Assembly (NCBI GenBank): GCA_900768515.1
Contig: CAAGDG010000117.1
Location: 1 to 17,809 of the forward strand
Length of the DNA: 17,809 nucleotides
Reading direction: 5' to 3'
Source of the DNA: Lentisphaeria bacterium
Lineage (GTDB): Bacteria; Verrucomicrobiota; Lentisphaeria; Victivallales; Victivallaceae
Shown: piece by piece, positions 1-7,806 of the stretch
How positions within the stretch are numbered: position 1 is the first letter of the stretch
How the letters are laid out: every line of letters starts with the position of its first letter
Notes under the pieces: model-generated
Databases searched by the model: none
Seen by the model: only the letters and a program-made list of their open reading frames with translations
Told to the model about the DNA's origin: nothing
Made by a program: the position numbers and the translations under genes

Positions 1-22
1 CAGCCGTGTGCTCTTCCGATCT
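1..22. other. Illumina adapter remnant, not genomic
   Basis: The stretch ending GTGTGCTCTTCCGATCT at base 22 is the 3' end of the standard Illumina read-2 adapter. Across bases 1-22 only position 4 differs from it (C instead of A). Sequence from base 23 onward continues in frame as the transmembrane domain of an ABC transporter, so the biological sequence begins at 23. The adapter keeps the frame open and would add spurious residues to the truncated protein if not trimmed. Confidence 0.95.
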
Positions 23-1810
23 CCCCGCCGGTTCCGCCGGGCTGTTCATGACCACGCCGAGCATCTTCACCGACAGCGCCACCTGCTGGTACTCATGGAT
101 CAGGCCGACCAGGCGGACCAGCGGACCGGTCACCCGGCCCGAAAGCATCTGGAACGCGATCAGCGCTCCGATCGTGATGACATGGTCATTCACCAGGTGG
201 GCGCCGACCCAGATTACCGAGACGGTCATCAACATCTCCAGCATCTGGCTGATGGTCCGGGCGGTCATCGAAATCTTGCCGACCCGGAAGTAGGACTTGA
301 TCGCATAGGCGGTTGAATCGTTCCACGCCCGCTCTTCCACCGGTTCGATCGCCAGCGACTTGACGGTCCGCACCCCGTGAATCGCCTCGACCAGCATGCT
401 CTGCCGCTTGCCTTCCGCCTGGTAGAGCTCATTCAACCGGATCTGGAACGGCCGGATCAGACAGGCGATCACCAGAGCCATCAGCACCGAATACCCGAGC
501 ACCACCAGCGTCAGCTCCACGCTGTAGAGCAGCAGAAACGGAATGAACACCACCAGGGAAAACAGCTCCAGCACCGTGAAGAACAGATTCCCGGAGAGAA
601 ACCCCCGGATCTTCTCGGTCTGCTGCATGTGCTTGAGCAGCACGCCGGACGGCACCCGCTCGAAAAATTCGATCGGCAGCCGCATCAGGTGGCGGAACGT
701 CTTGGTCGCGGTCGAGATGTCAATCTTGTTGGTCGCAAACAACAACAGATAGTTGCGCAGATATTCGAGACCGGCGTTGAAGAAAATCGCCGCCACAATC
801 CCGACCCCGAGCACGTTCAGCGTGGAATAGGCGTTGTTGACCAGAACCTTGTCCACCACGATCTGAAAGAAGAGCGGCGTGACCAGACCGATCGCGTTGA
901 TCATCAGAACCGCCAGCGCAATCTGACCGAACACCCCCCGCAGTTTCAGAAATTCCGGAATAAACCAGCGCAGTCCGAAAGGCTGGTTTTCATCGGTCAG
1001 CTTGTAGACGCGCTTGATCAGCACGCCCCGTCCCGCAGAACTCTCCTCGAACTCCTCCCGGCTCATGAACTGGAACTGCTGGCCCGGATGTTCCGCCTGC
1101 CAGGCGGGATCGACCACCGCCAGCTCCTCTTTCTCCCCGGAGCGGCGCATCCCGCAGATCACCCGGCAGTGCCCGTCCTTCTTGTACTCGATCAGCGGAT
1201 ACGCCTGCCCCAGCCGCGCAAAGTCCTTCCAGCACAGAGAGACCGCCTTCGCCTTGAACTGGTAGTCGGACGCGATCTCCAGCAGTTGCCGAAGCGTGAC
1301 CTCGGCATCCGACACCGCGTAATCGTGCAGCAGCCGGCGCAGATCCATCGGCACATTGTGGTGCCGGGCAATCGCGGTCAAGGCGAAAAGCGCACTCTGA
1401 CGCCGATTGTCCACCGCCTGCAGCGACCGGAAGATCACCACGGTTCCGCCGAACCGCTCCAGCAGCTGCGCCGTCGGAACCGACAACATCGGCGAACCGG
1501 TGTTCCGCGGATCGAAAATGGTCGCACCCTTTTCCTGAATCTGCCGCAGATTGACCATGCAGATCCAGTGTCCGCTCGAAAGGCGCAGCAGCGCCGGGCC
1601 GGCATAGGTTTCGGAGAGCGCCACCGGATCGGCATGAGACTCCGGATCAAGCTGAAGCAACGCCGCCAGCCGGACAACCCCCTTGACCGGATCCTCCGCG
1701 TACTCCGCCATGATCTCCGGAGTGCAGACGGCATCAAAATTAACGTCACGCTTCGAACTTGCCACCAGCTGGCGCAAACAGATCACTCCGCTGTCTTGGG
1801 ATATCTCCAA
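23..1810 (-). CDS. Type I secretion-type ABC transporter with tandem C39-like domains, 3'-truncated
   Basis: The gene runs off the contig, leaving 596 codons. The start is TTG at 1810: an in-frame stop lies just upstream and AAGGAG sits 7 nt before it. Residues 5-128 and 138-265 each look like a C39 peptidase-like domain of the HlyB/LapB kind. In each, the usual Cys position is Ser (S7 in DSGVICL, S139 in QSALFAL), while a matching His (H81, H214) and Asp (D100, D234) remain. Residues 290-580 hold about six membrane helices of an ABC exporter fold, including the conserved RLPIEFFERVPSG stretch. The ATP-binding domain (Walker A, signature, Walker B) is missing because the sequence ends in adapter. 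Family knowledge: such proteins export unfolded proteins or peptides with an HlyD-type adaptor and an outer-membrane channel, and degenerate C39 domains bind substrate without cutting it. Substrate and partners are not visible. Confidence 0.88.
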
Positions 1811-1835
1811 TGCAAAGCTCCTTTCTCAAACCGGC

Positions 1836-2414
1836 TCAGATGCCGGCAATGTTCCGGGATCGATAAAACAGCCAGGTCGCCGCCCCGCCGCCACCCGGCA
1901 CCAGTCCATAAAATTCCAGTCGCCGAAATCCAAACGGTTCCAGCTGCCGGGAAAGAGAAGCCGCGCCATCCCCGCACCCCCCGGAAACCGCGACGACTCC
2001 CGCCTCCGTCAGAATCCCGGGCAGCAGTTCAAACCCTTTTTTCCCGCGAATCATCACCAGATCGAACCGTCCCAGTTTCGACGGCAGCTCACTCCAGCGG
2101 AATTCCGGCGCCGTCATATCCACAAACTGGATGCCGCTGCGCTTCGCCGGATACCGGCCGACCAGCGTGACTGCTTCGGTCATCCGGTGCAACCAGCGCG
2201 CGGTCGAACGGGAACCGATCGCCAGGACTCGCCAATCACTCCGCACCCGCGGCTTCAGAAATTCCGCAAAAGCGTACGTCGTCTCCGGAAGGGAATGACC
2301 GTCGACCCCCACCGCGTACTTCCGCCGGCACGACTCAAACCAGCCGCGGGCGTGAAGAGATCTCCGAAGTTCGGAGGAATGAAAAAGCAATGTTCTCCAA
2401 TCTTTGAAGTCCAT
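1836..2414 (-). CDS. Degenerate class I methyltransferase-like protein of unknown function
   Basis: This is a 192-residue protein if read from ATG 2414, which has AGGG 6 nt upstream. A TTG at 2420 is also in frame but lies directly against the AGGG. The middle looks like a Rossmann-type methyltransferase or spermidine-synthase-like fold: a first strand WRVLAIGSRSTARWL, a fourth-strand FDLVMIRG, then a helix and strand GILTEAGVVAVSG, and a late strand ending TWLFYRS. The usual glycine-rich SAM loop (GxGxG) is absent, so SAM binding is doubtful. There is no signal peptide or membrane segment. It ends 25 nt before the transporter gene and probably shares its transcript, and it lies 54 nt after the STAS gene with no terminator between. 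It may modify or chaperone the transporter substrate, or be an inactive relative. I do not recognise a named family. Confidence 0.72.
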   Translation of the reverse strand: MDFKDWRTLLFHSSELRRSLHARGWFESCRRKYAVGVDGHSLPETTYAFAEFLKPRVRSDWRVLAIGSRSTARWLHRMTEAVTLVGRYPAKRSGIQFVDMTAPEFRWSELPSKLGRFDLVMIRGKKGFELLPGILTEAGVVAVSGGCGDGAASLSRQLEPFGFRRLEFYGLVPGGGGAATWLFYRSRNIAGI

Positions 2415-2468
2415 CGTCAACCCTGTCCCATATTACCGGAAAGACGCGCGGAACCGGATTTCTCCCCG

Positions 2469-2798
2469 TCAAAGTTCCGCCAGTGCCTGCGCACGGTCCG
2501 AAAACACCCGGAGCAGCGAAGTAAATCCGCTGATTTCAAACACTTCATACACATTTCCAACCAGCGAACAGACGGCCATCGCCCCGCCGCGCGCACGAAG
2601 TTTCTTCGCCAGCACCAGAAAAACCCGGAGGCCCGCGCTGCTCACATACTCGACATGTTCAAGATCATACACAAAACGGCTCCCGGAATCCAGCGCGTCG
2701 ACCAGCCGCCGTTCCGCTTCCGGCGACGTCGCGGAATCCAGCCGGCCCGCGAGAGACACCACCACGGCATCACCGCTTTTCTCCATCGTGATTTCCAT
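2469..2798 (-). CDS. STAS-domain anti-sigma factor antagonist (SpoIIAA/RsbV-like)
   Basis: The 109 residues are a single STAS domain of normal length. The N-terminal strand VVVSLAGRLDSATSPE and the loop VEYVSSAGLRVFL are typical. By alignment to RsbV (DSTGL, phosphorylated on its Ser), the predicted phosphorylation site is S54 in VSSAGL. The preceding Asp is Ser here, as in many Gram-negative family members. In the family, the unphosphorylated antagonist binds the anti-sigma kinase and frees the sigma factor or other target. The start ATG lies 6 nt after the stop of the kinase gene, and its Shine-Dalgarno GAAGGG overlaps the end of that gene, which suggests coupled translation and matched amounts. 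Family is certain, but the target is unknown. Confidence 0.93.
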   Translation of the reverse strand: MEITMEKSGDAVVVSLAGRLDSATSPEAERRLVDALDSGSRFVYDLEHVEYVSSAGLRVFLVLAKKLRARGGAMAVCSLVGNVYEVFEISGFTSLLRVFSDRAQALAEL

Positions 2799-2804
2799 AT
2801 GTAT

Positions 2805-3224
2805 TCACCCTTCGTTGTCGATTGTGATAACCAGAATGTTGTGGTTTCCCTCACGGCGGTAGCACATCGAACGCACCATGTTCCGGATCAGATAAATGCC
2901 GACGCCGCCGACCTCCCGCTCCTCCTCGGTGGCCTCCTCATCCGGCGACGGGGCCTCAAGCGGATCGAAGGCGTGACCGTCATCGATCAGCGTCAGCGTC
3001 AGCATCCGGGGCGAAAACTCGATCTCGATTTCGATGATGTGCATTCCGGGTTCGTCGTACCCGTACTTGATGATGTTAGTCGCCATCTCTTCCAGCGCGA
3101 GGTCCAGAATATAGCAGGTCCTCGGCGTCAGAGAGCGGTACTCGTCAAGTTCCCGGATCCGGGCGGCCAGCCGCATCAGCTCTTTGATGTCGTTCGGGAA
3201 ATGAAATAGAAATTTTTTATTCAT
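2805..3224 (-). CDS. Anti-sigma regulatory factor, RsbW/SpoIIAB-like serine kinase
   Basis: This is a 139-residue HATPase_c_2 protein. The N box is LEEMATNIIKYGYD (about residues 43-56), the G1 box IDDGHAFDP, and the G2 box GGVGIYLIRNMVRSM, all needed for GHKL-type ATP binding. ATG 3224 was chosen over an upstream in-frame start because GGGAGGACGT lies just before it and the protein then begins MNKKFLFHF like its family. These kinases bind a sigma factor or another partner and phosphorylate a STAS antagonist, here encoded directly downstream. No sigma factor and no PP2C phosphatase lies in the window, so the regulated process is unknown. The 149 nt upstream gap must hold the promoter; only weak matches are seen there (for example TGTAAT with a poorly spaced TTGTTT). 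Confidence 0.92.
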   Translation of the reverse strand: MNKKFLFHFPNDIKELMRLAARIRELDEYRSLTPRTCYILDLALEEMATNIIKYGYDEPGMHIIEIEIEFSPRMLTLTLIDDGHAFDPLEAPSPDEEATEEEREVGGVGIYLIRNMVRSMCYRREGNHNILVITIDNEG

Positions 3225-3373
3225 ACGTCCTCCCTCTTCCCCCCGCCTTTCCCGGCGGTTGCCGGACCGGCTTCCGGAAAACATCGGAAATTACACCCGG
3301 TTCCAGACTGAAACAAGTCCGCAAACGCGAATTTCCGCTTTTTTCCGGAACACGGCCGCAACGCTTCTTCCAT

Positions 3374-3982
3374 TTAACCGCCCAGCCCCAGCAGATTGCG
3401 CGCCCCTTCAAAAATCAGCTGGGACGCCAACGCCGCAAGAAACAATCCGGTCAGTTTCGAAAGAATGTTCAGCCCCTTGCGCTTGAGCACCCGCTCCAGC
3501 GCCGCGGAATAGTAGAGCATCAAGCCCAGCAATGCCACCGCAAACACGATTCCGGCCATCTCCGTAATCCGGGTCGAGGCGTCCCGCGCCTCCGCCCCCA
3601 TCAGCAGCAGCGCGCCGGTGGTGCCGGGACCGACCGTGTACGGCAGCGCCATCGGCACCACCGAAATATCTCCATCGTCATTCGACTGACGCATCCCGTT
3701 CGGGATGCCGCCGCCGCGCACCACCTCGATTCCACTCAACAGCAGCACCAGCCCGGAACCGACCCGGAACGCATCCAGCGTAATCCCGAGATAGGAGAAA
3801 ATCCGGTCTCCGAAAAAGTAGAGGATCAGACAGATCACCAGCACCGCCAGCGAAGTCCGCATCGCCAGCGCGCGCTGCCGGGACAATTCCAGCTCCCGGG
3901 TCAGTGTCACAAAAAGCGACAACACGAAAAACGGCGTCAAAAGAAAAAATATCTTGACGAAAACGCCGACAGTGTCATGCAT
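3374..3982 (-). CDS. MarC-family integral membrane protein
   Basis: The 202 residues with about six hydrophobic helices match the MarC/UPF0056 (YhgN-like) family in length and pattern. Recognisable parts are the N-terminal FFLLTPFFVLSLFVTLT helix, the middle AFRVGSGLVLLLSGIEVV, the central polar loop leading to VVPMALPYTVGPGTTGALL, and the C-terminal LTGLFLAALASQLIFEGARN. The P-x-x-x-GPG turn is a family hallmark. The ATG has GGAGG 6 nt upstream. It follows purE with a 57 nt gap that holds only a small hairpin (4006-4019) without a T-run, so the two are probably cotranscribed. The transport function of the family is not established, and earlier links to antibiotic resistance were not borne out. 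No link to purE is known. Confidence 0.92.
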   Translation of the reverse strand: MHDTVGVFVKIFFLLTPFFVLSLFVTLTRELELSRQRALAMRTSLAVLVICLILYFFGDRIFSYLGITLDAFRVGSGLVLLLSGIEVVRGGGIPNGMRQSNDDGDISVVPMALPYTVGPGTTGALLLMGAEARDASTRITEMAGIVFAVALLGLMLYYSAALERVLKRKGLNILSKLTGLFLAALASQLIFEGARNLLGLGG

Positions 3983-4039
3983 CGTCCGCCTCCTTCCCTT
4001 ACTCCACCGGAAAACCGGTCTCTGACGCGCCCGGTGCGA

Positions 4040-4549
4040 TTACCGCTCCTTGAGTTCTTCCTGAAGTTCGGAATCCGCCTGAAGCACCTGCTCCGCCTGC
4101 TTGCGGCGGAACTCCTTGAGCCGCGCGGCAAGCGCGGGATCTCCGAGCGCAAGAATCGAGATCGCGTAGAGCGCCGCGTTCTTGGCACCCGCCTTTCCGG
4201 CGGTGACCGTCGCCACCGGAATCCCCGGAGGCATCTGGACAAACGAAAGCAGCGCATCCAGTCCGTTGAAAGGTTCGCTCGCCACCGGGATTCCGATCAC
4301 CGGCAGCGTCGTATGCGCGGCAACCACACCGCCCAGATGAGCAGCCATCCCCGCCGCGCAGATGATCGCCCGGTACCCGGCCGCCTCCGCCCCGGACGCA
4401 AATTCAGCCGCTTCGACCGGCGTGCGGTGCGCCGAAAGCACCCGCGCCGTGAACGGTACCCGGAATTCATCGAAAATCTTGAACGCCCCCTGCAGAATCG
4501 GCAGGTCACTTTTGCTGCCCATGATCACGGCAACCACCGGCTTATTCAT
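4040..4549 (-). CDS. purE: N5-carboxyaminoimidazole ribonucleotide mutase, PurE
   Basis: The 169-residue protein carries the PurE signatures in order: VAVIMGSKSDLP near the N-terminus, VLSAHRTP, CAAGMAAHLGGVVAAHT, IGIPV, LLSFVQMPPGIPVATV and AGAKNAALYA. In this family the Ser-Asp of the first motif and the His of SAHRTP bind and act on the ribonucleotide. It performs the carboxyl shift from N5-CAIR to CAIR in de novo purine synthesis; class I enzymes of this type normally work with PurK, which is not in the window. ATG 4549 is preferred over ATG 4567 because GAAAGGG lies 8 nt upstream and MNKPVVAVIMGSKSD is the canonical N-terminus. Upstream lies the rpoZ terminator, so purE should have its own promoter, though I see no clear one. 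A 7-bp hairpin sits in the leader. Confidence 0.96.
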   Translation of the reverse strand: MNKPVVAVIMGSKSDLPILQGAFKIFDEFRVPFTARVLSAHRTPVEAAEFASGAEAAGYRAIICAAGMAAHLGGVVAAHTTLPVIGIPVASEPFNGLDALLSFVQMPPGIPVATVTAGKAGAKNAALYAISILALGDPALAARLKEFRRKQAEQVLQADSELQEELKER

Positions 4550-4568
4550 CTGAATCGCCCTTTCCATA

Positions 4569-4589
4569 GCTCCGGGTCAGGACCGGAGC
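4569..4589 (-). other. Leader hairpin upstream of purE
   Basis: GCTCCGG (4569-4575) and CCGGAGC (4583-4589) pair perfectly around a 7-nt loop. The stem ends 19 nt before the purE start and 12 nt or less from its Shine-Dalgarno GAAAGGG. No T-run follows on either strand, so it is not an intrinsic terminator. It may shape ribosome access or mRNA stability, or be chance in GC-rich sequence. Confidence 0.35.
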
Positions 4590-4608
4590 CGCTGTTCCAC
4601 ACTCTCTC

Positions 4609-4645
4609 AAAAAAATACCACTGGCACGGGTAGCGTCCAGTGGTA
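4609..4645 (-). terminator. Intrinsic terminator after rpoZ
   Basis: On the minus strand TACCACTGG (4645-4637) pairs with CCAGTGGTA (4624-4616), 9 bp without mismatch. The stem extends by three more pairs around a one-base bulge. Seven T residues (4615-4609) follow at once. It lies 18 nt after the rpoZ stop codon, and is the clearest rho-independent terminator in the window. It separates the etf-acyl-CoA dehydrogenase-rpoZ unit from purE-marC. Confidence 0.9.
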
Positions 4646-4663
4646 GTTCCGACACCGGGAGAC

Positions 4664-4957
4664 TTACGCCTCCGATTCCGGGGCGGATTCCTCCGCCGCG
4701 GCTGCCGCATCTTTTCCGGAAGCCTCCGGCTCCAGCGCCGGCAGTCCGGACGGAGTTTCGCCCGGGGTGCCGAATTCGTAACTGAGCAACCCTTCGGCAA
4801 TCTCCAGCAGCGCCCAGTCCAGATAGTTCTCCGAATCGCATTTAACCATCGGCCGGCCGCCCAGCGCCAGCTGCTTGGCCCGTTTGGCGGCGACCACCGA
4901 CAGAATCTGCGGATCCGGAATCATCTTCTTCGCCCGCGCCAGATAACTGTTGTTCAT
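4664..4957 (-). CDS. rpoZ: RNA polymerase omega subunit
   Basis: The first 60 of 97 residues fit omega: a short start MNNSYLARAKKMIPDP, then SVVAAKRAKQLALGGRPMV with the conserved AAKRAxQL helix, then a helix WALLEIAEGLL. Omega binds the beta-prime subunit and helps assemble and stabilise RNA polymerase. The last 35 residues, rich in Ala, Glu, Ser and Pro (KDAAAAAEESAPESEA), look disordered and make it slightly longer than many omegas. The start has a strong GGAGG 7 nt upstream. It lies 88 nt after the acyl-CoA dehydrogenase gene; this gap holds a TCCCGG/CCGGGA hairpin at 5027-5044 right after the upstream stop but no T-run, so read-through from the etf unit is possible. An intrinsic terminator follows. 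Confidence 0.88.
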   Translation of the reverse strand: MNNSYLARAKKMIPDPQILSVVAAKRAKQLALGGRPMVKCDSENYLDWALLEIAEGLLSYEFGTPGETPSGLPALEPEASGKDAAAAAEESAPESEA

Positions 4958-5045
4958 CTCATTCCCTCCTTCACATCGTAAAACCGGCGGAACGGAACCC
5001 CTCCCCCGGAGAGATTCCGTCGCCCTTCCCGGAAACTGCCGGGAC

Positions 5046-6764
5046 TCAGTAGTCGATGATGTCGCGGTTGTTGTCGATCAGCGTCACATCGCCCGACATC
5101 ACCCGCATGAAACGCTTCTGGAATTCAGAAACCGCGTCGAGCACGTAACGTTCGGCAATCGCCTCGCGGTCGCCGCAACGGGCGGCGTCGCGCACCAGCA
5201 GCAGTCCGACAAAGACGTAGGTCTCCATCTCCACCAGGTTGCGGGCCATCAGATCGTGGTAGGCCTGGTCCTTCTTGTCCGCCACAAACTTGACCGCCTC
5301 AAGCTGCTTCTCATAAAGCGACATCAGCGTGTCGCGGAGCCGCGAAAGCCGGCCGTTGTATTCCAGACCGGCCAGCTCCTTGATCCGCACATCGTTGTCG
5401 CGCTGCATCACGCCGCCGATGGCCGCCACCACCTGAAGCTGGGTGGTGCCCTCGTAGATGTTGGTAATACGGGCGTCGCGATAGAAGCGCTCGGCGTTGA
5501 AGTCCTTCATGAAACCGGTGCCGCCGTGAATCTGGATCGCATCGTAGGCGACCGAGTTCGCGTATTCGGTGGCCTGCGCCTTGCACATCGGCGTCAGCAC
5601 CGCGGCGACCTTGTTGTAGTACTTCTGAAGCTGCCGCTCTTCGGCGGTCGGATTCTCCTTGGTTTCAACCAGTTCGGTGTAGGCGTTGCGCAGGTCGACC
5701 GCCCGGGTGGTTTCGTAGAGCAGCGCACGCGACGCGGCGACGCGAACCTTCATGCTGGCGAGCATCTCGTAGATCGCCGGGAACTGATCGATCGTCTTTT
5801 TGAACTGCCGACGTTCCGACGCATACTGCCGGGCCGCGCGGAAGGCCGCCTCGGCAATACCGACCGCCTGGCCGCTGATCGCGACGCGGGCACCGTTCAT
5901 CAGGCTCATCACGTAGCGGATGAGTCCCATCCGGCGCTTGCCGCAGAGCTGGGCCGGCACATCGTTGTACTGCAGCTCGGTGGTGGCGACGCCGTGAATG
6001 CCGAGCTTGTTCTCGATGCGGCGCACCACCAGCTGCGGACACGCCTCACAGATGAACATCGAAAGTCCGCGGCCGTCGGTGGTTCCCTCCTCGGAACGGG
6101 CGAGCACCAGGTGCACCTTGGCGCAGCCGTTGGTGATGAAACGCTTCATTCCGTTCAGATACCACTGGCCGGTCTTCTCGTCCTGCCAGGCACGCAGCCG
6201 CACCGACTGCAGGTCGGAACCGAAATCCGGCTCGGTCAGGTCCATCGAACCGTCAAACTCGCCCGACGCGAAACCGGGCAGATACTTGTCCTTCTGCTCC
6301 TCGCTGCCGAAGAAGTTGATGGTCTCGGCGATGTCCTGCAATCCGAAGATGTTCTGCAGCGACGCATCCGCGCGGGAGACCATTTCTGTCATCATCGTGT
6401 AGACCGAAACCGGGAAGTTCAGCCCGCCGTACTTGTGCCCGAGCATCACGCCCATCACGCCGGCGCGGGTCAGATCCTCAAGGTTCTTGACGGTCAGCGG
6501 GTGATAGGTCACCTTGCCGTCCGCGAAATGAGGACCCTCGGCGTCCACGGTGCGGGAACGCGGTTCGATCCGGTCGCCGCAGATTTCGCCGACCACTTCG
6601 AGCACCCGGCGGAAGTTGTCCGCCGCATCGGCGTAGTTGACCGGAGCGTTGTCGTACTCCTCGGCGTATCGATAGCCGTGCTCCCGAAGATTGGTGACCT
6701 CTTCCAGATCGAGGTTCTCCAGAGTGAACACGAGATCGGGATTATCTTTGAAAAAGTTCGCCAT
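5046..6764 (-). CDS. Acyl-CoA dehydrogenase, large form (572 aa)
   Basis: A full-length flavoprotein dehydrogenase. It carries the FAD/substrate motif LTEPDFGSD (176-184), the strand WYLNGMKRFITNG, the helix GARVAISGQAVGIAEAAF, the FAD-binding QIHGGTGF (411-418) and the catalytic-base motif RITNIYEGTTQLQ with E438. At 572 residues it exceeds the usual 380 because of an N-terminal extension of about 60 residues, a charged insert near 354-382 and a helical C-terminal region (455-572). Comparable long forms occur beside etf genes in other anaerobes. It catalyses alpha,beta-desaturation of an acyl-CoA, or the reverse enoyl-CoA reduction, using the EtfAB encoded directly upstream as electron partner. 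AAGGTGA, overlapping the etfA stop, lies 6 nt before the ATG. The acyl chain specificity cannot be read from sequence alone. Confidence 0.95.
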   Translation of the reverse strand: MANFFKDNPDLVFTLENLDLEEVTNLREHGYRYAEEYDNAPVNYADAADNFRRVLEVVGEICGDRIEPRSRTVDAEGPHFADGKVTYHPLTVKNLEDLTRAGVMGVMLGHKYGGLNFPVSVYTMMTEMVSRADASLQNIFGLQDIAETINFFGSEEQKDKYLPGFASGEFDGSMDLTEPDFGSDLQSVRLRAWQDEKTGQWYLNGMKRFITNGCAKVHLVLARSEEGTTDGRGLSMFICEACPQLVVRRIENKLGIHGVATTELQYNDVPAQLCGKRRMGLIRYVMSLMNGARVAISGQAVGIAEAAFRAARQYASERRQFKKTIDQFPAIYEMLASMKVRVAASRALLYETTRAVDLRNAYTELVETKENPTAEERQLQKYYNKVAAVLTPMCKAQATEYANSVAYDAIQIHGGTGFMKDFNAERFYRDARITNIYEGTTQLQVVAAIGGVMQRDNDVRIKELAGLEYNGRLSRLRDTLMSLYEKQLEAVKFVADKKDQAYHDLMARNLVEMETYVFVGLLLVRDAARCGDREAIAERYVLDAVSEFQKRFMRVMSGDVTLIDNNRDIIDY

Positions 6765-6775
6765 CTTTATTCACC

Positions 6776-7798
6776 TTACTGCTTGGCCTTGAAAGCTTTG
6801 ATCATTTGCGGAATCACGCTGTTGAGATCGCCGACGATCGCGTAGTGCGCGATGTTGAAGATCGGAGCGCCGGGATCGGTGTTGATCGCAATGATCTTCT
6901 TCGACTCCGACATGCCCGCCACGTGCTGAATCGAACCGGAAATTCCGCAGGCGATGTAGAGGCGCGGCCGCACCGTGGTTCCAGTCTGACCGACCTGGTG
7001 ATCGTGATCGATCCAGCCGGCGTCGACCGCCGCGCGCGAAGCGCCGACTTCGCCGCCGAGCGCCTCCGCCAGATCGTAGATCAGCTTGAAGTTGGCCTTG
7101 CTGCCGACGCCGTAACCGCCGGCGACAATGATCTGGGCGCCTTTGAGGTCGACCTCCTTGTCGGCCCGGACCCGCTCCAGAACCCGCACAACCGTCTCGG
7201 CGTCGGAGAGTTCCGGCTTGACCCGGACCAGCTTGCCCTTGCGCGACGGATCCGGCGCATCCATCTTCATGACGCCCTCGCGGACGGTGACCATCTGGGG
7301 ATCCTCCCAGGTGTTCACGATGGTCGCGATGATGTTTCCGCCGAAAGCGGGACGGATCTGCATGAGCTTGTTGGTGTAGCTCTTGTTGTTCTTCTTGTCC
7401 TCGAAGTCGTCGATCCGCAGATCGGTGCAGTCGGCGGTGAGGCCGCCGAGCTTCTCGGAGGCGACCCGCGGCGCCAGTTCGCGCCCCTTGAGCGTCGCTC
7501 CGAAGAGCAGGATGTTCGGCTTGTGTGCACGGATCAGGTCGATCACGACCTTCGCGTAAGGCAGCACGGTGAAGGGTTCGAGCCGCTTGTCCTCGACCAG
7601 GTACACGGTGTCGCAGCCGTAGCTGTAGAGGGTGTCCACACACTTTTCGACGTTGTCGCCGAGGAGCAGCGCCTCGGTTTTGACGCCGAGCTGAGCGGCC
7701 AATTCGCGCCCTTTGCAGACCAGCTCGAGACTCACATCGGCGATCTTGCCGGCTTCCTGCTCGATGAAAATCCAGACATTACCAATTTTTTCAGCCAT
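6776..7798 (-). CDS. etfA: Electron transfer flavoprotein alpha subunit
   Basis: The 340 residues form the usual EtfA layout. An N-terminal domain (1-205) starts GNVWIFIEQEAGKIADVSLEL. The C-terminal FAD domain holds VAGGYGVGSKANFKLIYDLA (225-243) and the EtfA signature GQTGTTVRPRLYIACGISGS (270-289), followed by AINTDPGAPIFNIAHYAIVGDL. It binds FAD and shuttles electrons between the acyl-CoA dehydrogenase and a further carrier. The gene starts 8 nt after etfB and ends 11 nt before the dehydrogenase gene. No strong Shine-Dalgarno precedes ATG 7798 (only GGGGTAAG, about 6 nt before it), so coupling to etfB translation is likely. An extra Fe-S or ferredoxin domain, as in some bifurcating forms, is absent. 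Confidence 0.96.
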   Translation of the reverse strand: MAEKIGNVWIFIEQEAGKIADVSLELVCKGRELAAQLGVKTEALLLGDNVEKCVDTLYSYGCDTVYLVEDKRLEPFTVLPYAKVVIDLIRAHKPNILLFGATLKGRELAPRVASEKLGGLTADCTDLRIDDFEDKKNNKSYTNKLMQIRPAFGGNIIATIVNTWEDPQMVTVREGVMKMDAPDPSRKGKLVRVKPELSDAETVVRVLERVRADKEVDLKGAQIIVAGGYGVGSKANFKLIYDLAEALGGEVGASRAAVDAGWIDHDHQVGQTGTTVRPRLYIACGISGSIQHVAGMSESKKIIAINTDPGAPIFNIAHYAIVGDLNSVIPQMIKAFKAKQ

Positions 7799-7806
7799 GA
7801 TGATGC

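Noticed and set aside
377..3209. Long plus-strand open frames opposite the transporter, methyltransferase-like and anti-sigma genes
   Set aside because: They are rich in Arg, Gln, His and Pro, show no family motif, lie antisense to well-supported genes and follow from GC-biased third codon positions.
4006..4019. ACCGG-AAAA-CCGGT hairpin between purE and marC
   Set aside because: Five base pairs and no T-run; too weak to call a terminator in GC-rich sequence.
5027..5044. TCCCGG/CCGGGA hairpin after the acyl-CoA dehydrogenase stop
   Set aside because: Six base pairs with no T-run on the minus strand; recorded only as a possible weak structure.
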